Positions 35,991-47,504 of a stretch of 64,000 nt of DNA are shown in pieces. Made by a program: the position numbers and the translations under genes. The notes below the pieces were generated by a model that made no database searches, had not been told where the DNA came from, and saw only the letters and a list, made by a program, of their open reading frames with translations. This DNA is from Rutidosis leptorrhynchoides. Taxonomy: Eukaryota; Streptophyta; Magnoliopsida; Asterales; Asteraceae. Within the stretch, counting starts at the first letter, position 1. Each line of letters begins with the position of its first letter. The stretch spans positions 31,014,001 through 31,078,000 of the forward strand of contig NC_092341.1 in the NCBI RefSeq assembly GCF_046630445.1, given 5' to 3'.

Positions 35991-36509
35991 ACCTAGTTTT
36001 GGTTTTTAGTGGACTTAAATGGAATTTGTATACCGAATTGGATTGGTTATTGGGCTCAAATTTAGTTGGGCTGTGAAAAGTTATTTTAAACTATAAATTT
36101 GAGTAATACTAATTGTTGGGCTTAGCAATGAGAGTGATAACATCATTACTCTTCGGTCAGATATTCACCTGAGAATTTTTAAGGATTGGAAATTACTTGC
36201 ACATAGGGATGGCCCATTTTCATGGGGCCCGGTGGGATTGCTTATGAAAAGCTGATTAATGATGGGAGTTGTTTGTCTTTTATCGCTGCAAGCAGAACTC
36301 ATGAAGCTTTTTAACAAATTCTTGTATGATATTTAATTGGCTTTATATTACTCAATATTATATATTATTATCCATATAAGCTTTCCCAGACACATTGTTG
36401 TTGTATGTTTATGGAGGCTGAAGCAGATTTTCATCAGCTTATCTATTTATTAAGACTTTATTATTATATCAAAATAAAGTAACAAAGTATGGTCTTATAC
36501 ATCAATACA
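35991..36509. other. Promoter remnant and unassigned sequence
   Basis: To about 36170 this is the F-box upstream region also seen at 4100-4330, at much lower identity than the coding part. 36170-36509 shows only short open stretches and AT-rich sequence; I cannot support a gene there. Confidence 0.4.
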
Positions 36510-36737
36510 TCTACCTTCTATCTATCTATCTATAGTTTCTATTAAAATCCTATAATGATGATGTCATTATTAGGCTATTTCCTTTGTTAACAAAAAATCA
36601 AAAATAAAAAGAAAAAAATCTAAGCCCTTAAGATGATGTCATTAATTTAATACATTAAATAAATACGGAGTATAATTAAATTCTATTAAAAAATTACGGA
36701 GTATAACATTAACTTCCATCCGTCAATTTGCAGCGTA

Positions 36738-36772
36738 AACCCTACCACTAACCATAACCCTAACCCTAACCC
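36738..36772 (+). promoter_or_regulatory. Telo-box-like motif in captured 5' leader
   Basis: AAACCCTACCACTAACC and ATAACCCTAACCCTAACCC sit 48-82 bases before the cyclophilin ATG. Such AAACCCTAA boxes are common in leaders of plant genes for translation and RNA processing. Three units are too few for a telomere. It suggests that the Helitron took promoter-proximal sequence along with the exons. Confidence 0.5.
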
Positions 36773-36819
36773 AAGTATTCTCTCAATTATCGTCAACATC
36801 TCAACCATTGTAATCGACC

Positions 36820-37536
36820 ATGCCGGGTGCTGAAGGAGGTCCACCGGAGGTTACTCTGGAAACGTCCATGGGTTCTTTCACCGTTGAGGTATATTTCACT
36901 CTACCATTCTTATATTTTAGTTCCCTCATTGTTACTATGAACTACGAAATAAACTGATTGATCAATTTTTCTTCGATCAGATGTACGATAAGCACGCCTA
37001 AAACCTGCAAAAACTTCATTGAACTAGCTAGAAGAGGTTACTACAATAATGTCAAATTTTACAGAATCATCAAGGTATGACAGTTAATAAGTATACTAAG
37101 TATATGTTATACGTTATAGTTATAATAACGATAAGGATAATTTGTCAATTAAGTGCTGGATTCTTTGTAATTGATTAATGAAAAATAGGATTTCATAGTT
37201 CAAGGAGGTGATCCCACGGTACAGGAAGGGGTGGAGAATCCATATATGCGTATGCTACTTTAATGTTCTCATAAAAATAGGTTTGATATTTTTAGAATTA
37301 TTGATGAGTTTGTATGAACTGAAGTTGTGGATTATGTCTCTAAAGGACCTGTTATATATGGAAATATGGCTATTTTGTTGAAATGAATGTGTAATATTGA
37401 AGGTCAAAGTTTGAGGATGAGATTACTCCGAAGTTGAAGCATACTGGAGCTGGGATCTTATCAATGGCTAATGCTGGTCCGAATACGAATGGGAGTCAGT
37501 TCTTTATCACATTGGCACCGGCACAATCACTTGATG
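36820..37536 (+). pseudogene. Cyclophilin (PPIL1/CYP18-2-type) exons 1-4, captured and broken
   Basis: Exons at 36820-36888 (MPGAEGGPPEVTLETSMGSF), 36981-37074 (KNFIELARRGYYNNVKF), 37189-37249 (DFIVQGGDP) and 37403-37536 ([34 protein letters not shown]) match the single-domain spliceosomal peptidyl-prolyl isomerase of about 164 residues. Each has splice-like borders. Exon 2 lacks two bases near 36996 and exon 3 lacks one base near 37219 relative to the family, so the frame is lost twice. The last exons (about 45 residues, including HTIFGRV) are absent. It is a host gene fragment inside the Helitron, not a functional gene. Confidence 0.85.
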
Positions 37537-38752
37537 GTAATCAATTTTTATTTGAATTTATTATCTTTATCTTTATTAGTTTGCTTTGTTCTTTTGGCAT
37601 AACTCCACTTTGGTGAAATGGGTATATTTGTTCATATTAAATATACAGAAATATCTTCTTGACATTAGTATAGATGATAAGATTAATCATAATAATCACA
37701 TCGCACAATCAGATTGAATGAAGCAATGTGTACAATTCTCATTTTTGCCTATGGAATCCTGCCAACACAGTTTTGGATTTATTCAAATGTATTGTTGCAA
37801 TATAATCAAGGTTTCAAATACTTCAGTATGTTAAGGTATGACCAATGTCTCAAACCTTATTGGATGCTCCTTTTCTGTATAATTTCGGCATAGCTTGCTT
37901 AATTATTAACGGTTTCATTTGTTGTTCTGATCTCTTTTGTTGTGAATACAAAGTATTACTTCAAATTAGCAGGGATGATCACGAGGTGATGTTTCTGTTT
38001 TTGTTTTTCCTTTTTTTATTAATTTTAATTAGGGCTCTTTTGATGTTTTTTTGGTCTCTTTTGTTGTAAATACAAAGTATTACTGCAAATTGGGGTTAAA
38101 GAATCTTTTTGTGCTTTCACATACCATAATTTTGGGGTTTCTTTGATTTGTTTGATTTCATAGGGTTTAATAATACACTATTTAACTATTTTACTACGGA
38201 GTATGTATTAGGTATGAGTATATTGTGAGTATTTATTTACTTTTTTTTCCTGTTATCATTCTAGGATTTGTACGATTTAACGTCTATTAATTATATAGCT
38301 AGAGAATTTTGTGTACCTTGATAGAAAATCTTAATCTTATACTCTGTATGTATTATTATTTTACAAGCTTTCATAGTTGAGATTTGCTAAAATGTCTATG
38401 TTGTTTGATTTATAATGTTGCTTAATTAGTATAATAATATGATGTTAAGTTATGCATTTTATGTGACTGAATATTGAAAAGTGGGCCGTGATGCATCAAA
38501 TTATAAATTCGATATACACATAAAGCCAATGTTGTACTCTGTGTGCTTCATGGTGATTGAAGTTATTTACTTCAAAACGAATGTGACATTTACAATTGTC
38601 CAGTCATCTAATGATTAATCTTCTTCACTCCAAAAGTTTCCCTTAAGTTAGAGGTGTCAACTTGGGTGGGTTGGTTTGGGTAATTAGTAGATATTTTCCG
38701 GCCCAAGTCTCCTAAACATTAGTAAATATTTTAACCGATTTTGTTCGTTCAG

Positions 38753-38845
38753 ACGTTCAAGCAAAGATATGGAAGATGCTACAAGAATGGTCGTGGTCAC
38801 GTCAAGCTCATTCGCTGCTCTAAATGTGACAAATAATGCCCGAAG
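38753..38845 (+). pseudogene. Ribosomal protein S26 (eS26) exon fragment
   Basis: After the acceptor TTCGTTCAG the frame reads TFKQRYGRCYKNGRGHVKLI then RCSKCDK, a stop, CPK and a GTAATA donor. This is the N-terminal exon of eS26, normally TFKRRNGGRNKHGRGHVK, including one CxxC zinc pair. The stop TAA at 38834-38836 stands where the family has Cys. The remaining two thirds of the protein are missing. It lies on the same strand as the cyclophilin exons, within the Helitron. Confidence 0.85.
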
Positions 38846-39451
38846 GTAATAAATCATGACAATGATAGCTTTGAGTGATCCTTTATTTCTTAGATCTTAA
38901 ATGTTGATATAGATATGTAAGTATTTTTTTCTAACGAGTTATCAAAATTGTGTTAGCTCTTATATGTAATAACTTTAGTGATTTTGTTAAAAGCATCAGT
39001 TTGTTATGTTAAAATTTGAGTATCTTAACCAATTTGGTGAAAAGATTAGATGTGTTATTATTTTTTTTTTTTTGCAATATTTTTGTATACTTATTATAGG
39101 AGATTTGACTTGGTAATAAATAATAGTTGATCTAATAGGATAATATACATCTTTACAACCTTAGTACTTTTTGTGTTTATGCTATGTTCGTAATTGAGCT
39201 GTAACATTAGTTTCACCATCATATATTGGGGATTGGTATGGTATGATGTAAGCTTTTTATTTTGAATTAGTTATTATATTATTATATTGCTTCATTTTTA
39301 TCTAATATCTTTTCTTAATAGTATATATCATGGTAGTAAAATTTTTCACGGATTTAGTATCAAGTTCATGATAATATTTTTTATGAAAAATATTGTTAAA
39401 CCTGAATTGTGGTTTGCAAAAGCAACTCAAAATATCCAGAAGATTAACCTA

Positions 39452-39514
39452 AAATGGAAACTTATGGCCTATTTGGATGCATGGAGCTCTTTGTCGAAAC
39501 ATTGAAGGTCAATG
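39452..39514 (+). other. Exon-like piece, unassigned
   Basis: An open stretch encoding METYGLFGCMELFVETLKVN, ending at GAG-GTACTA with a plausible donor. It lies inside the Helitron and may be a third captured gene. Too short to assign. Confidence 0.25.
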
Positions 39515-40113
39515 AGGTACTAATTACTTTCAACACTTTGAGCACCAATTGCATACTCAAGTCTCAATATTACTATAAACTGTGAACTTTTTAGTCAATC
39601 TTATTCTCTGACTCTCTGCATCTGACTATGTAATGCGTAGTAGATTGGACATGATTTTGATAGCATAAACCAAATGAAATTATTATGTAATTTGAAAATG
39701 TACTGTTGGTTTGACTTTAAAATCATAAGCTAACTCTTTTTTTTTTTTCATGTTTAGGGTTAATTTTCTTTGACTAATCGGGTATAACAAGGAGACTACC
39801 ATTGCAATTCAACAATAATATCTACAAAAGAGCTGCTACTATGCACAATTTATTTTAGCATAGTTTTATAAAGGTGACAATTTTGACCCATTTAGTTGTG
39901 GATGTGTGAAATTGTTAAGACATAGTATATACATTACATTGTTATTATGGTCTACGGCTAGGCCTACAGATATAAAAGTATAGTTTTGTGGTGGGTAAGT
40001 GGCTTGCTATAAGTATGCAATGACTTTAGCATTTACATTTACTTAACACCTAACACATATCATTAAACTGTTTCATTTAAACAAACCCGTGGTTCCACGG
40101 GTCATTTCACTGG

Positions 40114-40962
40114 TACTTAATTATTACACTTAAAGTTACAGCCACTATTTGTGTTAGCAGGGGAAACACATGGAATCTCGACCCAAGAATCCCACATTAT
40201 TTGTATCTATTTTAATATCTGATATGTAGACCATGCCTTCGCCTGACTCACCCTTCCAATTCTTAATTTCAAATAATAGAAAAAATTCTATCCAAATTGT
40301 GAATTTCTAAATCACCCCTCCAATTCTTAGTTTCAAATAATAGAAAAAATTCTATCCAAATTGTGAATTTCTAAAAACAGTACCAGTTATAAATCAAACT
40401 ATTAGTACTACTTAACTATTCCAATGTACAAAATATGATGCTGACTCGATAAAGTCAATCTAACAGTCAAACTTGCCCATTCACAAACTTTAAAACCATC
40501 CAGAAACAAAGATTCACAATATTAGCAGCTAACAACAATCTGCCATAGCAAAATTTCCACAACCATATGGATACATGGATAATTTGACAACTTTCGGAAA
40601 AGAAAAGAAACTTATACGGAGTAATTGATTTTCCTAGCCTATTGTATAACTTGCAGAGGAAGTAGTTTTGGATTCAGAAAGGAGAAAAAATACGAAACTG
40701 TAAACCACTAACCGCTGAGGGCTGAGATTATTTCTACCACTAATCGCTGAGGTCTGAGATTTTTACTACCAGTAACAGCTGAGGGCTGTCATTGATTTCA
40801 GCATTCTCTTGCACACATAATTGCTTCTGAAACTTTTAACGCCTTTGTGTCCCTTGAAGTTGAGGTTAGGGTGTTCATTCAATTGCAGGATAAAATTAGA
40901 CCAAATCACAACATTCATTTATTACATCTTCTTTTAGTGTTTTTAAAAGTATGTATTCACTG
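40114..40962. other. Intergenic with two small tandem repeats
   Basis: 40248-40375 is a 64-base unit repeated twice (TCACCCTTCCAATTCTTAAT and on). 40705-40789 has three copies of a roughly 32-base unit with CGCTGAGG-CTGAGAT. No gene supported. Confidence 0.6.
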
Positions 40963-41215
40963 CAGTGTTGTAAACGACGTCCATTGCGTCCGTTGCGACG
41001 CCCGTTGCGGCAACGTTTTGGTGACTAGCCCGTCTCGACCCCGTCCCGTCTTTTAATAAGTTTGTCAACGGTCAAAATTCGGGTAAAATGCGGGAAATGT
41101 TGGGTCAATGCCGGTCAAAAGTCAAAAGTTCGGTTAAAATCCTCGGTCAAATCAATCAAAATTGACTTAGTTTAGTGTTAGTTTTTTGTATTATATTCAC
41201 GATAATATAATTAAA
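40963..41215. mobile_element. hAT-like element end, partial
   Basis: CAGTGTTGTAAACGACG is a typical hAT terminal start, followed by GC-rich CGTCCATTGCGTCCGTTGCG. No matching inverted end is found before the poly(A) tract at 41213. Truncated or unrecognised at the right side. Confidence 0.4.
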
Positions 41216-41575
41216 AAAAAAAAAAAAACATGCTGAATCAGGTGCTTCCTGTATCTGAGAAAACAAGGACTTATCTATGTTCATAGCAACCAATTAGTGT
41301 TGACGAACTTGATCTTTCAAAGTCCGTTTCAACGGTAGGATCAAACTATTTGGCACATCACTCACCACACGTAGAACAAACCTTCAGTTTTTGGTAATCA
41401 TTATTAGCTAGACTCATATTCATATAGTATTGACAGAGGCAGGCTTAGCTATTAAACTATAGCCAAGGCTTATCAACCATCTTTCATACACAACATTTAA
41501 CATAAATACACCCTAATGATGTTTAAAAGTTAAAATAACATATAAAATGAATCATTCTCATGCAAGTTTTTTAAA
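41216..41575. other. F-box family 3' flank
   Basis: Shares AGCAACCAATTAGTGTTGA and GATCAAACTATTTGGCACAT with 22350-22430, so it is the 3' side of F-box fragment D before the Mutator insertion. No gene. Confidence 0.5.
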
Positions 41576-41584
41576 TAAAATAAA

Positions 41585-42967
41585 GACTTAATTAAGCCCT
41601 TGGTCCCTAAAGTTTTATCTTTTTTTTCATCCTTGTCCTTAAAGTATTTTTGTTTCATCCTAGCCCTTAAAATTATGATATAGTTTCATTTAGGTCCCCA
41701 ATTAACGGATTGAGTTAACGACAGTTAACCATGGGGACCTAAATGAAACCATATAATTACTTTAAGGGTTATGATGAAACAAAAATACTTTATGGACAAG
41801 GATGAAACAAAAATACTTTAGGGACCAACGGGCGTAATTAAGTCAAGCGGGTACGACATTTTAGGGAAATAAATAAAAACCACTATGTACTTACTTATAT
41901 ACGGGGATGTCAACCGTAAATGTGCATGATTAGTATTTGGTCTGTTACAGGTATTTGGCTCTTTGCTTGCACAACAACTCCCACATGGCCTGCCTTTTGA
42001 GTTCTTTTTTGTCAATGTCTTTCGGCTCTATTATTTGAGGAAACAACAATCGTTGATTTATTGGCGATTTGACTGCCGCTTAGAGCCTAGATTGAATCCT
42101 AGACAGGCTTAAAACCCCATGAAAATTTGATTCTACCATTTTCATGACGTCTTGTTTTTATTTATTTTTTCTTATTTTACTTATTTATTTATATTTATTT
42201 TGTTTTATTTTATTATTTTTTGGACGGAGGTCCTCACGGAAGCAATCTCTCTACCCCGAAGTAGAGAGATTGCTTCCGTGAGGAACTCCGGCCAAATAAT
42301 AAAATATATATAAATAAATAAGTAAAATAAAAATAAAAACAAGACGCCGTGAAAAATGGTAGAATCAAATTTCCATGGGTTTTTAAGCATGCATGAGATT
42401 CAATCTAGGCTCTAAGCGGCGGCAGTCAAGTCGTCAATACATCGACGTTTGTTGTTGCCTCAAATAATAGAGTCGAAAGACATTGACAAAAAGAACTCTC
42501 AAAAGGCATGCCAGGTGAGAGTTGTTGCGCAAGCAAAGAGCCAACCACCTGTAACAGACCAAACACCACTCATGCACATTTACGGATGACATCCCCGTAT
42601 ATAAGTAAGTGCGGATTAATTGTTAATAATTTCCCTAAAATGTCATTCCCGCTTGACTTAATTACGTCGTTGGTTTTTGAAAGTTTTACCTTTTTAATTT
42701 TTTCAGCATTGTCCCTAAAGTATTTTATTTCATCCTTGTCCCTAAAGTATTTTTGTATAATCCTTGTTCCTAAAATATTTTTGTTTCATCCTAACCCTTA
42801 AAGTAATGATATGGTTTCATTTAGGTCCCCATGGTTAACTGCCGTTAACTGGGGACCTAAATGAAATCATATCATAATTTTGAGGGTTAGGATGAAACAA
42901 AAATACTTTAGGGGCAAGAATGAAAAAAAAAAAGATAAAACTTTAGGACCAAGGGCGTAATTAAGTC
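41585..42967. mobile_element. Mutator-type foldback element with about 0.67-kb arms
   Basis: The 9-bp duplication TAAAATAAA (41576-41584 and 42968-42976) flanks a 1383-base element. It starts GACTTAATTAAGCCCTTGGT and ends with the imperfect reverse complement. The arms are near-complementary up to the centre at about 42256. Each arm holds its own small hairpin (AGGTCCCC, then GGGGACCT), and near the centre GGAGGTCCTCACGGAAGCAA, which is the SINE-composite head/body junction seen at 21030. No transposase. The open frames in it are incidental. Confidence 0.85.
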
Positions 42968-43154
42968 TAAAATAAATAAAAATCAAAGTTAAAGGAAACA
43001 TAATATAAATTAAAATTCTTAATTACCCATGACACATGATATTATATGTACCCCTACGAAGAAAGTAACAAAGCAACAAGATTAATTTAATAAGCTATGC
43101 CAAAGAACTCATCTAGTATATATTTCAGACAATTGAACCAAAAATGAGTAGCTG

Positions 43155-44108
43155 GTTCTACCAGTTTGGTTTCAACTCAAGTGAATAGCAGCACTCATCC
43201 GATCTGTCAAAAATACTAATTTGTTAGAATTTACTAGGATTCTTGAACTCGATATCTTGTTGGTCAGACGTTTTATTTGCCATCATTCTACATATTATGA
43301 GCTTGAAGAAGTCGAGATAGAATTTCCCGGAACTATCTAACTCCTCTCTATATATTGTAACGTATTTGGGATGACAAATCATAAGAAGTGCATCAAAAAA
43401 ATTCTGGTGCCCCAACAAGTGTTCATGTGAATATGTATAAAATGATGATTGTTGCACGTTTGTAGACGGAATTGGGAACCTTATTTTGAGATCATTAACA
43501 TCAATATTCAGCGGCTTATTATGATATCTTAATCTTATTTCCATATCAAACTTGCTTGATAAATTGAGTACGTCTCTCATTCTAAGAAAGAAAGAATGAT
43601 CAATAGGATCCAACAAATGCCACAAATCTAGTTCAAGCTTAATATATTCAGGAGCATTAGTCGATGGAAACAGGAGACTAGGCATTGTGCTGCCAGTGTA
43701 ACACAAAAGATGTAACTTTGGAGCATATATTTGTATGTCAAACTTCTTACTTCCACCATATTTGAGGGTTAGTCTTTTCAACGAAACACTTGTTAAATCC
43801 AACCTTTCTGGAGTCCAATTCAGAATTATTACAAGGTACAAAATCTCAAGAAAAGATAATTTCGATTTGATCATGTCAAGAAATTCAACGTTTATGATCA
43901 CACTATCTAATGAGAGTTCAGCCAGTCTCATTAATGAAGCCAGGTTGAATTTTATAGGCTTAATACTAATAAAGTCATACGGTAAGCGGTAGAGAAACAA
44001 CCGAAGATTAATGACATCCTCAATTTTCAGAATATCAAATGCTGCTTCTGAATTTAATTTCAGTTGTTGAAGATAACGAAGATTTCTAACCTTAATCTTC
44101 CTCAAACC
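43155..44108 (-). pseudogene. F-box/LRR pseudogene fragment D
   Basis: It matches residues about 205-522 of the intact proteins at clearly lower identity (KVRNLRYLQQLKL, SLDSVIINVEFLDMIKSKL, FFKLIICRMMANKTSD). Near 43225 a small deletion after KNPS creates an early stop; the ancestral C-terminal bases (CTGGTAGAACC on this strand) are still readable to 43155. The F-box half is missing: at about 44108 the sequence changes to an unrelated gypsy-type unit. Confidence 0.85.
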
Positions 44109-45300
44109 ATAGCAATATGAAATGATCAAACCAAAATCTACTAGTGTGAATAGATTTCGGGTTTGAGTGCTTGATTTGGGAAAAATAGTGAGTCGAATAT
44201 TTTAATTCCAATAATTGTGCAAACCCCGATTTGGAAACTGGATTCCAAGGGCGTAAAACAATCGATTAAATTAACCTTATTCGATCGGAATCGAATAAGC
44301 TAATATTTTATGATGAGGGTCAGTTCCGATGATGATCGGAGCACCGATCGGAACCGAGTTAACGACTGGAGTAATGCTATCGAAATTAATTTGGGCAGAG
44401 TAACATTAATGCATCCAGTGTTGTTTGAATGAGTGATCTTGTTCACGTATTTATAGATGTTAGGAGGGAATGATGACGTGGCTCATGTCCCTTTCATGGT
44501 TGTAACTAACTTTGCCAATCCCGAGGGGTGACGTGGCACCTGTCCCTTTCGTGGACTGACATGGCATGCAACTTGCTTATACGCTCATTCCGGGATGAAG
44601 TGTCTGTTCTGGGACAGTGCACTTCATCCGGGATGGCATGTTTGACCCGAGAAGGTGTTCTTATGTTAGATTGGAATACCAAACCGGGAAGTGGTGACGG
44701 TGTCGGTGGCATGTTGGTCCCGGCTAAGGCATCACGGTGCTTTCAGACTAGTCGGGAAGGTTTTGCTTTCTATTTATTCTAAGTGTTTCTTCACGGTTAT
44801 AATCATCATGACTGGCTACATGATGCCGGTTACGTGTATGTCATCCGGGCTGGGTCTTTATATAACGTTCCCGACTAGCCGTTCGCCCGGCGTGGTAAAG
44901 TTGCTGAGATGATGCCGGATGACTGTTGGGAAGGGATCCTTCTTCCGGGATGGACCGTGTCGGGTAAGATCCTAGCCGGTTGCTACTTGTTAGTGTCATT
45001 TTTGAGACAGATCGTTATACTTATCATTAAGTCCCCCCAGTTTGGTGGTGGTAGCCAGAACGGTTACCATCGTCAAACTTCCGAGACGAAGTCATGCTTC
45101 CGATTGGATGTGCATTTAATGTTTGTCAGCGTGAAAAGACAGTTTCTGCAAATACGCCCCCTTTTCGTGTTTTTTCCATTTTTCAACTTTTTGGAACGGC
45201 GTTCGAGAGATTTCTTTTTGCGATTTTAATCATTGCTTTTGTTAATCCATCGTTTGATCTGAGCCGTTGGATCAATTTTCTTAGAACCTATAAATAGCTT
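44109..45300. other. Upstream sequence of the gypsy-type unit
   Basis: Contains GATCGGAATCG/CCGATCGGAACCG palindromic bits near 44300-44360 and, on the minus strand, CTATAAATACG near 44450, a possible promoter box. 44460-45060 is unusually GC-rich for the window (GACGTGGC, CCGGGATG motifs). It may include an LTR of the following unit, but I found no matching direct repeat to the right. Confidence 0.35.
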
Positions 45301-47500
45301 CCCTTTTTCAATATTTGCACTTTTACAGCCTTCGTACCCTAAACGCTTCTTCTTCAAAATACCAACAGTTTTTTTACGAAAAAATGTACCTTTTCTGTTT
45401 CCTTCTTCTTTATTACTTTGCTTTTTGTATTTTCCTATATATGGCGGATCAGTCTTCCACTTCTACTAGTGTAGACACTCCTGAGACTTCTTCTAGGCCT
45501 TCTGTAGATGTTAGTGGTATTATGAGTCAAGTGTGTGATGGATACCTTGACGAGATGGTACGTTGGTACCCGTTTTTGACCCGTTATACATTGAGGGTGC
45601 CTGATGCCATTCACAGGGCCCATAACCCCCCTCAGGCATGGTTACCATTTATGGCGCAACCATTAGTGTGGGCAATTTTCGATTTCCCTATTCCGAATTC
45701 ATATACCAATTCTTTACGCACTATGGAATAGCGCCTGCTCAGGTACATCCCCATGCGTACCAAAAATTGATAATGTGGGAGATGTACCTTAATCATTATC
45801 ATATTCTTCCTACCGTTCGCATGTTTCGATTCTGCTTTTCCGTCTCGAGGTCTGAGGTTGGATGGTTTACCATCAAACGAAGAGCGCAATTCAACTTTAC
45901 TGGAGACATGGACACTTCATTGAAGGAGTGGCGGGAGTCTTTCTTTTTTGTCGATAGCAAAGGGCTACCGCCACGATTTGTTGAGCTCTGCGAATGGGCA
46001 GTTGACGTGAAGAAAAGAGCCAATAGAGTCGCGAATCTGAATGCTGCTGAGAAGGCGTGTATAGAAGCCATCCGGGAGTTCAAACTTCCACAACGGCCAT
46101 ACCCGGAGGCCATGCTTTTGTTGGGGGAGTTAGCCACCAATGGCCAGATCCGAATACCAAGCCTGTTCTTCGTTTTAATGAGGCAGGTGAAGACTGATCC
46201 TAGCCAACTGCTATGTCGCCCAGTTTATTAATCGTATACTGACCTTGTTTGTTTTTGATGTTTATACAACAGTGATGGAGTTTGTTACTGCAATGGGTTT
46301 CGGTGATCTTTAGGAGATCCGGGTGGAGAGTGTTCCGGTCAACCCGAGAGACGAGCCGGATGTCCCTCCCCAAGACTTGGAGCAGAATTCTGGCGATGGG
46401 ACCTACTTGATTCTCCCCGGTCCGAATGTGCCGAAGGGACACACAATGGTGAAGAGGAGGATTCATGAGCTTCCTCAACTACGGAAGAAAGCCAAAGGTA
46501 AGTGATTTGTTTCGATGAACTAATCTTATCTTATTATTTTGACTTGTCCCGGGCCTAACTTTCTCTAAAAAATTTTGTTTTGCAGCTGTTGCCGAGCCGT
46601 CTGTTGTGGCCCACACAACCGAGACGGAGTCCATTAATTTGGGTGGGGATGGCGATCAGTTTACCCTAGGAGAGCTTTGACGATATTCACTTCGACATTT
46701 CTGCAGGGGATCATCTTATCCGCGCCTTCTCCCAGCTGGATATTGATTATCCCGGCTGCAAGGGTGTTTTGGAAAAGGGGGCTTCTTCATCCCTTCGCCA
46801 AACAGTGTCTGCCCTTCCCCAGGAAGAATCTGAAGCTGTCCGAGCCCGGGTACTCATGGCGATGAATACACTTGTTCTGTATGGTTTTGACCGGGAGAAG
46901 CAATTGGCGGACCTGTTAAAGCTGCCCGTGATGAGCTGTCCCAGGCACCCTTGGCCCGGGAAGCTGTTAAGAGCTTGGAGGTCCAGCTAAGGACTGCCAA
47001 GGATGAGCTTGCTCGGATGGTGCAGGAGAAGGATAAGCAGATTGCTGCTGCTGTTTCTGCCAAGGAGGCGGCCTTAGCGGAGTGTAAGCGACTGCAGGGT
47101 AGTCTTCCTTCGATTTTGAAAATAGCTATCAATTCTTCTACTGTGAAGGAACCCTTCGAGGTTTATTTAGATAGCTTTGGGGCGGTCAATTTTACCCATG
47201 TCGTTAGGTTGATGCGGAAGCATCACGTTAGCGGTGCCGTCCCTTTGCATCCGGAGATAGCTGGGAGGGTGAATCCGGCTGCTGCGCAGGAGCTCCAGGC
47301 TGCTCAAAAGGCCTTGGCGGAGATCCGTTTTGGCAGTTTCGAGGGTGTTTGTGCCAGCGAGGGTACAACCGTGTAGCAACTCTTAGATTTTGAATTTTAA
47401 TTTGTTGTACTGCACATTGTTGCATATTTTTGAAGTGGCTTGTAATGAAACGTGTAATTAATGAAATCTTAATTTCAAGTATTTCGTGTCGAATTTTCTT
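45300..47500 (+). mobile_element. Transposase_28 (putative gypsy-type) unit, broken
   Basis: TATA box CCTATAAATAG near 45288, start at about 45441 (MADQSSTSTSVDTPETSSRP). The middle part has the PF04195-like core (FFTHYGIAPAQVHPHAYQKL, VRMFRFCFSVSR, GWFTIKRRAQFNF). Splice-like borders (AAAG-GTAAGT, TTTTGCAG) surround a short gap near 46500-46585. A C-terminal coiled coil follows (about 46950-47110, ELARMVQEKDKQIAAAVSAK). The coding region is broken in a few places. By family knowledge these genes are tied to gypsy-type LTR elements. Function unknown; no LTR pair identified here. Confidence 0.6.
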
Positions 47501-47504
47501 CATT

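Larger units (their letters stand above)
36510..40113 (+). mobile_element. Helitron carrying fragments of at least two host genes
   Basis: The 3' end is clear: stem-loop ACCCGTGGTTCCACGGGT (40085-40102), then CTGG at 40110-40113 (fits CTRR), then T. The likely 5' end is TCTACC at 36510, or one of the TCTATC units up to 36529, each preceded by A, followed by TATAGTTTCTATTAAAATCC, the usual style of plant Helitron starts. Inside, all on the plus strand, are four cyclophilin exons, one RPS26 exon and an unassigned exon-like piece. No Rep/helicase frame, so it is non-autonomous and would depend on a RepHel protein elsewhere. Confidence 0.7.

Noticed and set aside
36738-36772. Interstitial telomere
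   Set aside because: Only about three CCCTAA units; better explained as telo-box leader motifs of the captured cyclophilin gene.
37845-38069. Hydrophobic 74-codon frame within the Helitron
   Set aside because: T-rich intron-like sequence after the cyclophilin exons; no family and no conserved features.
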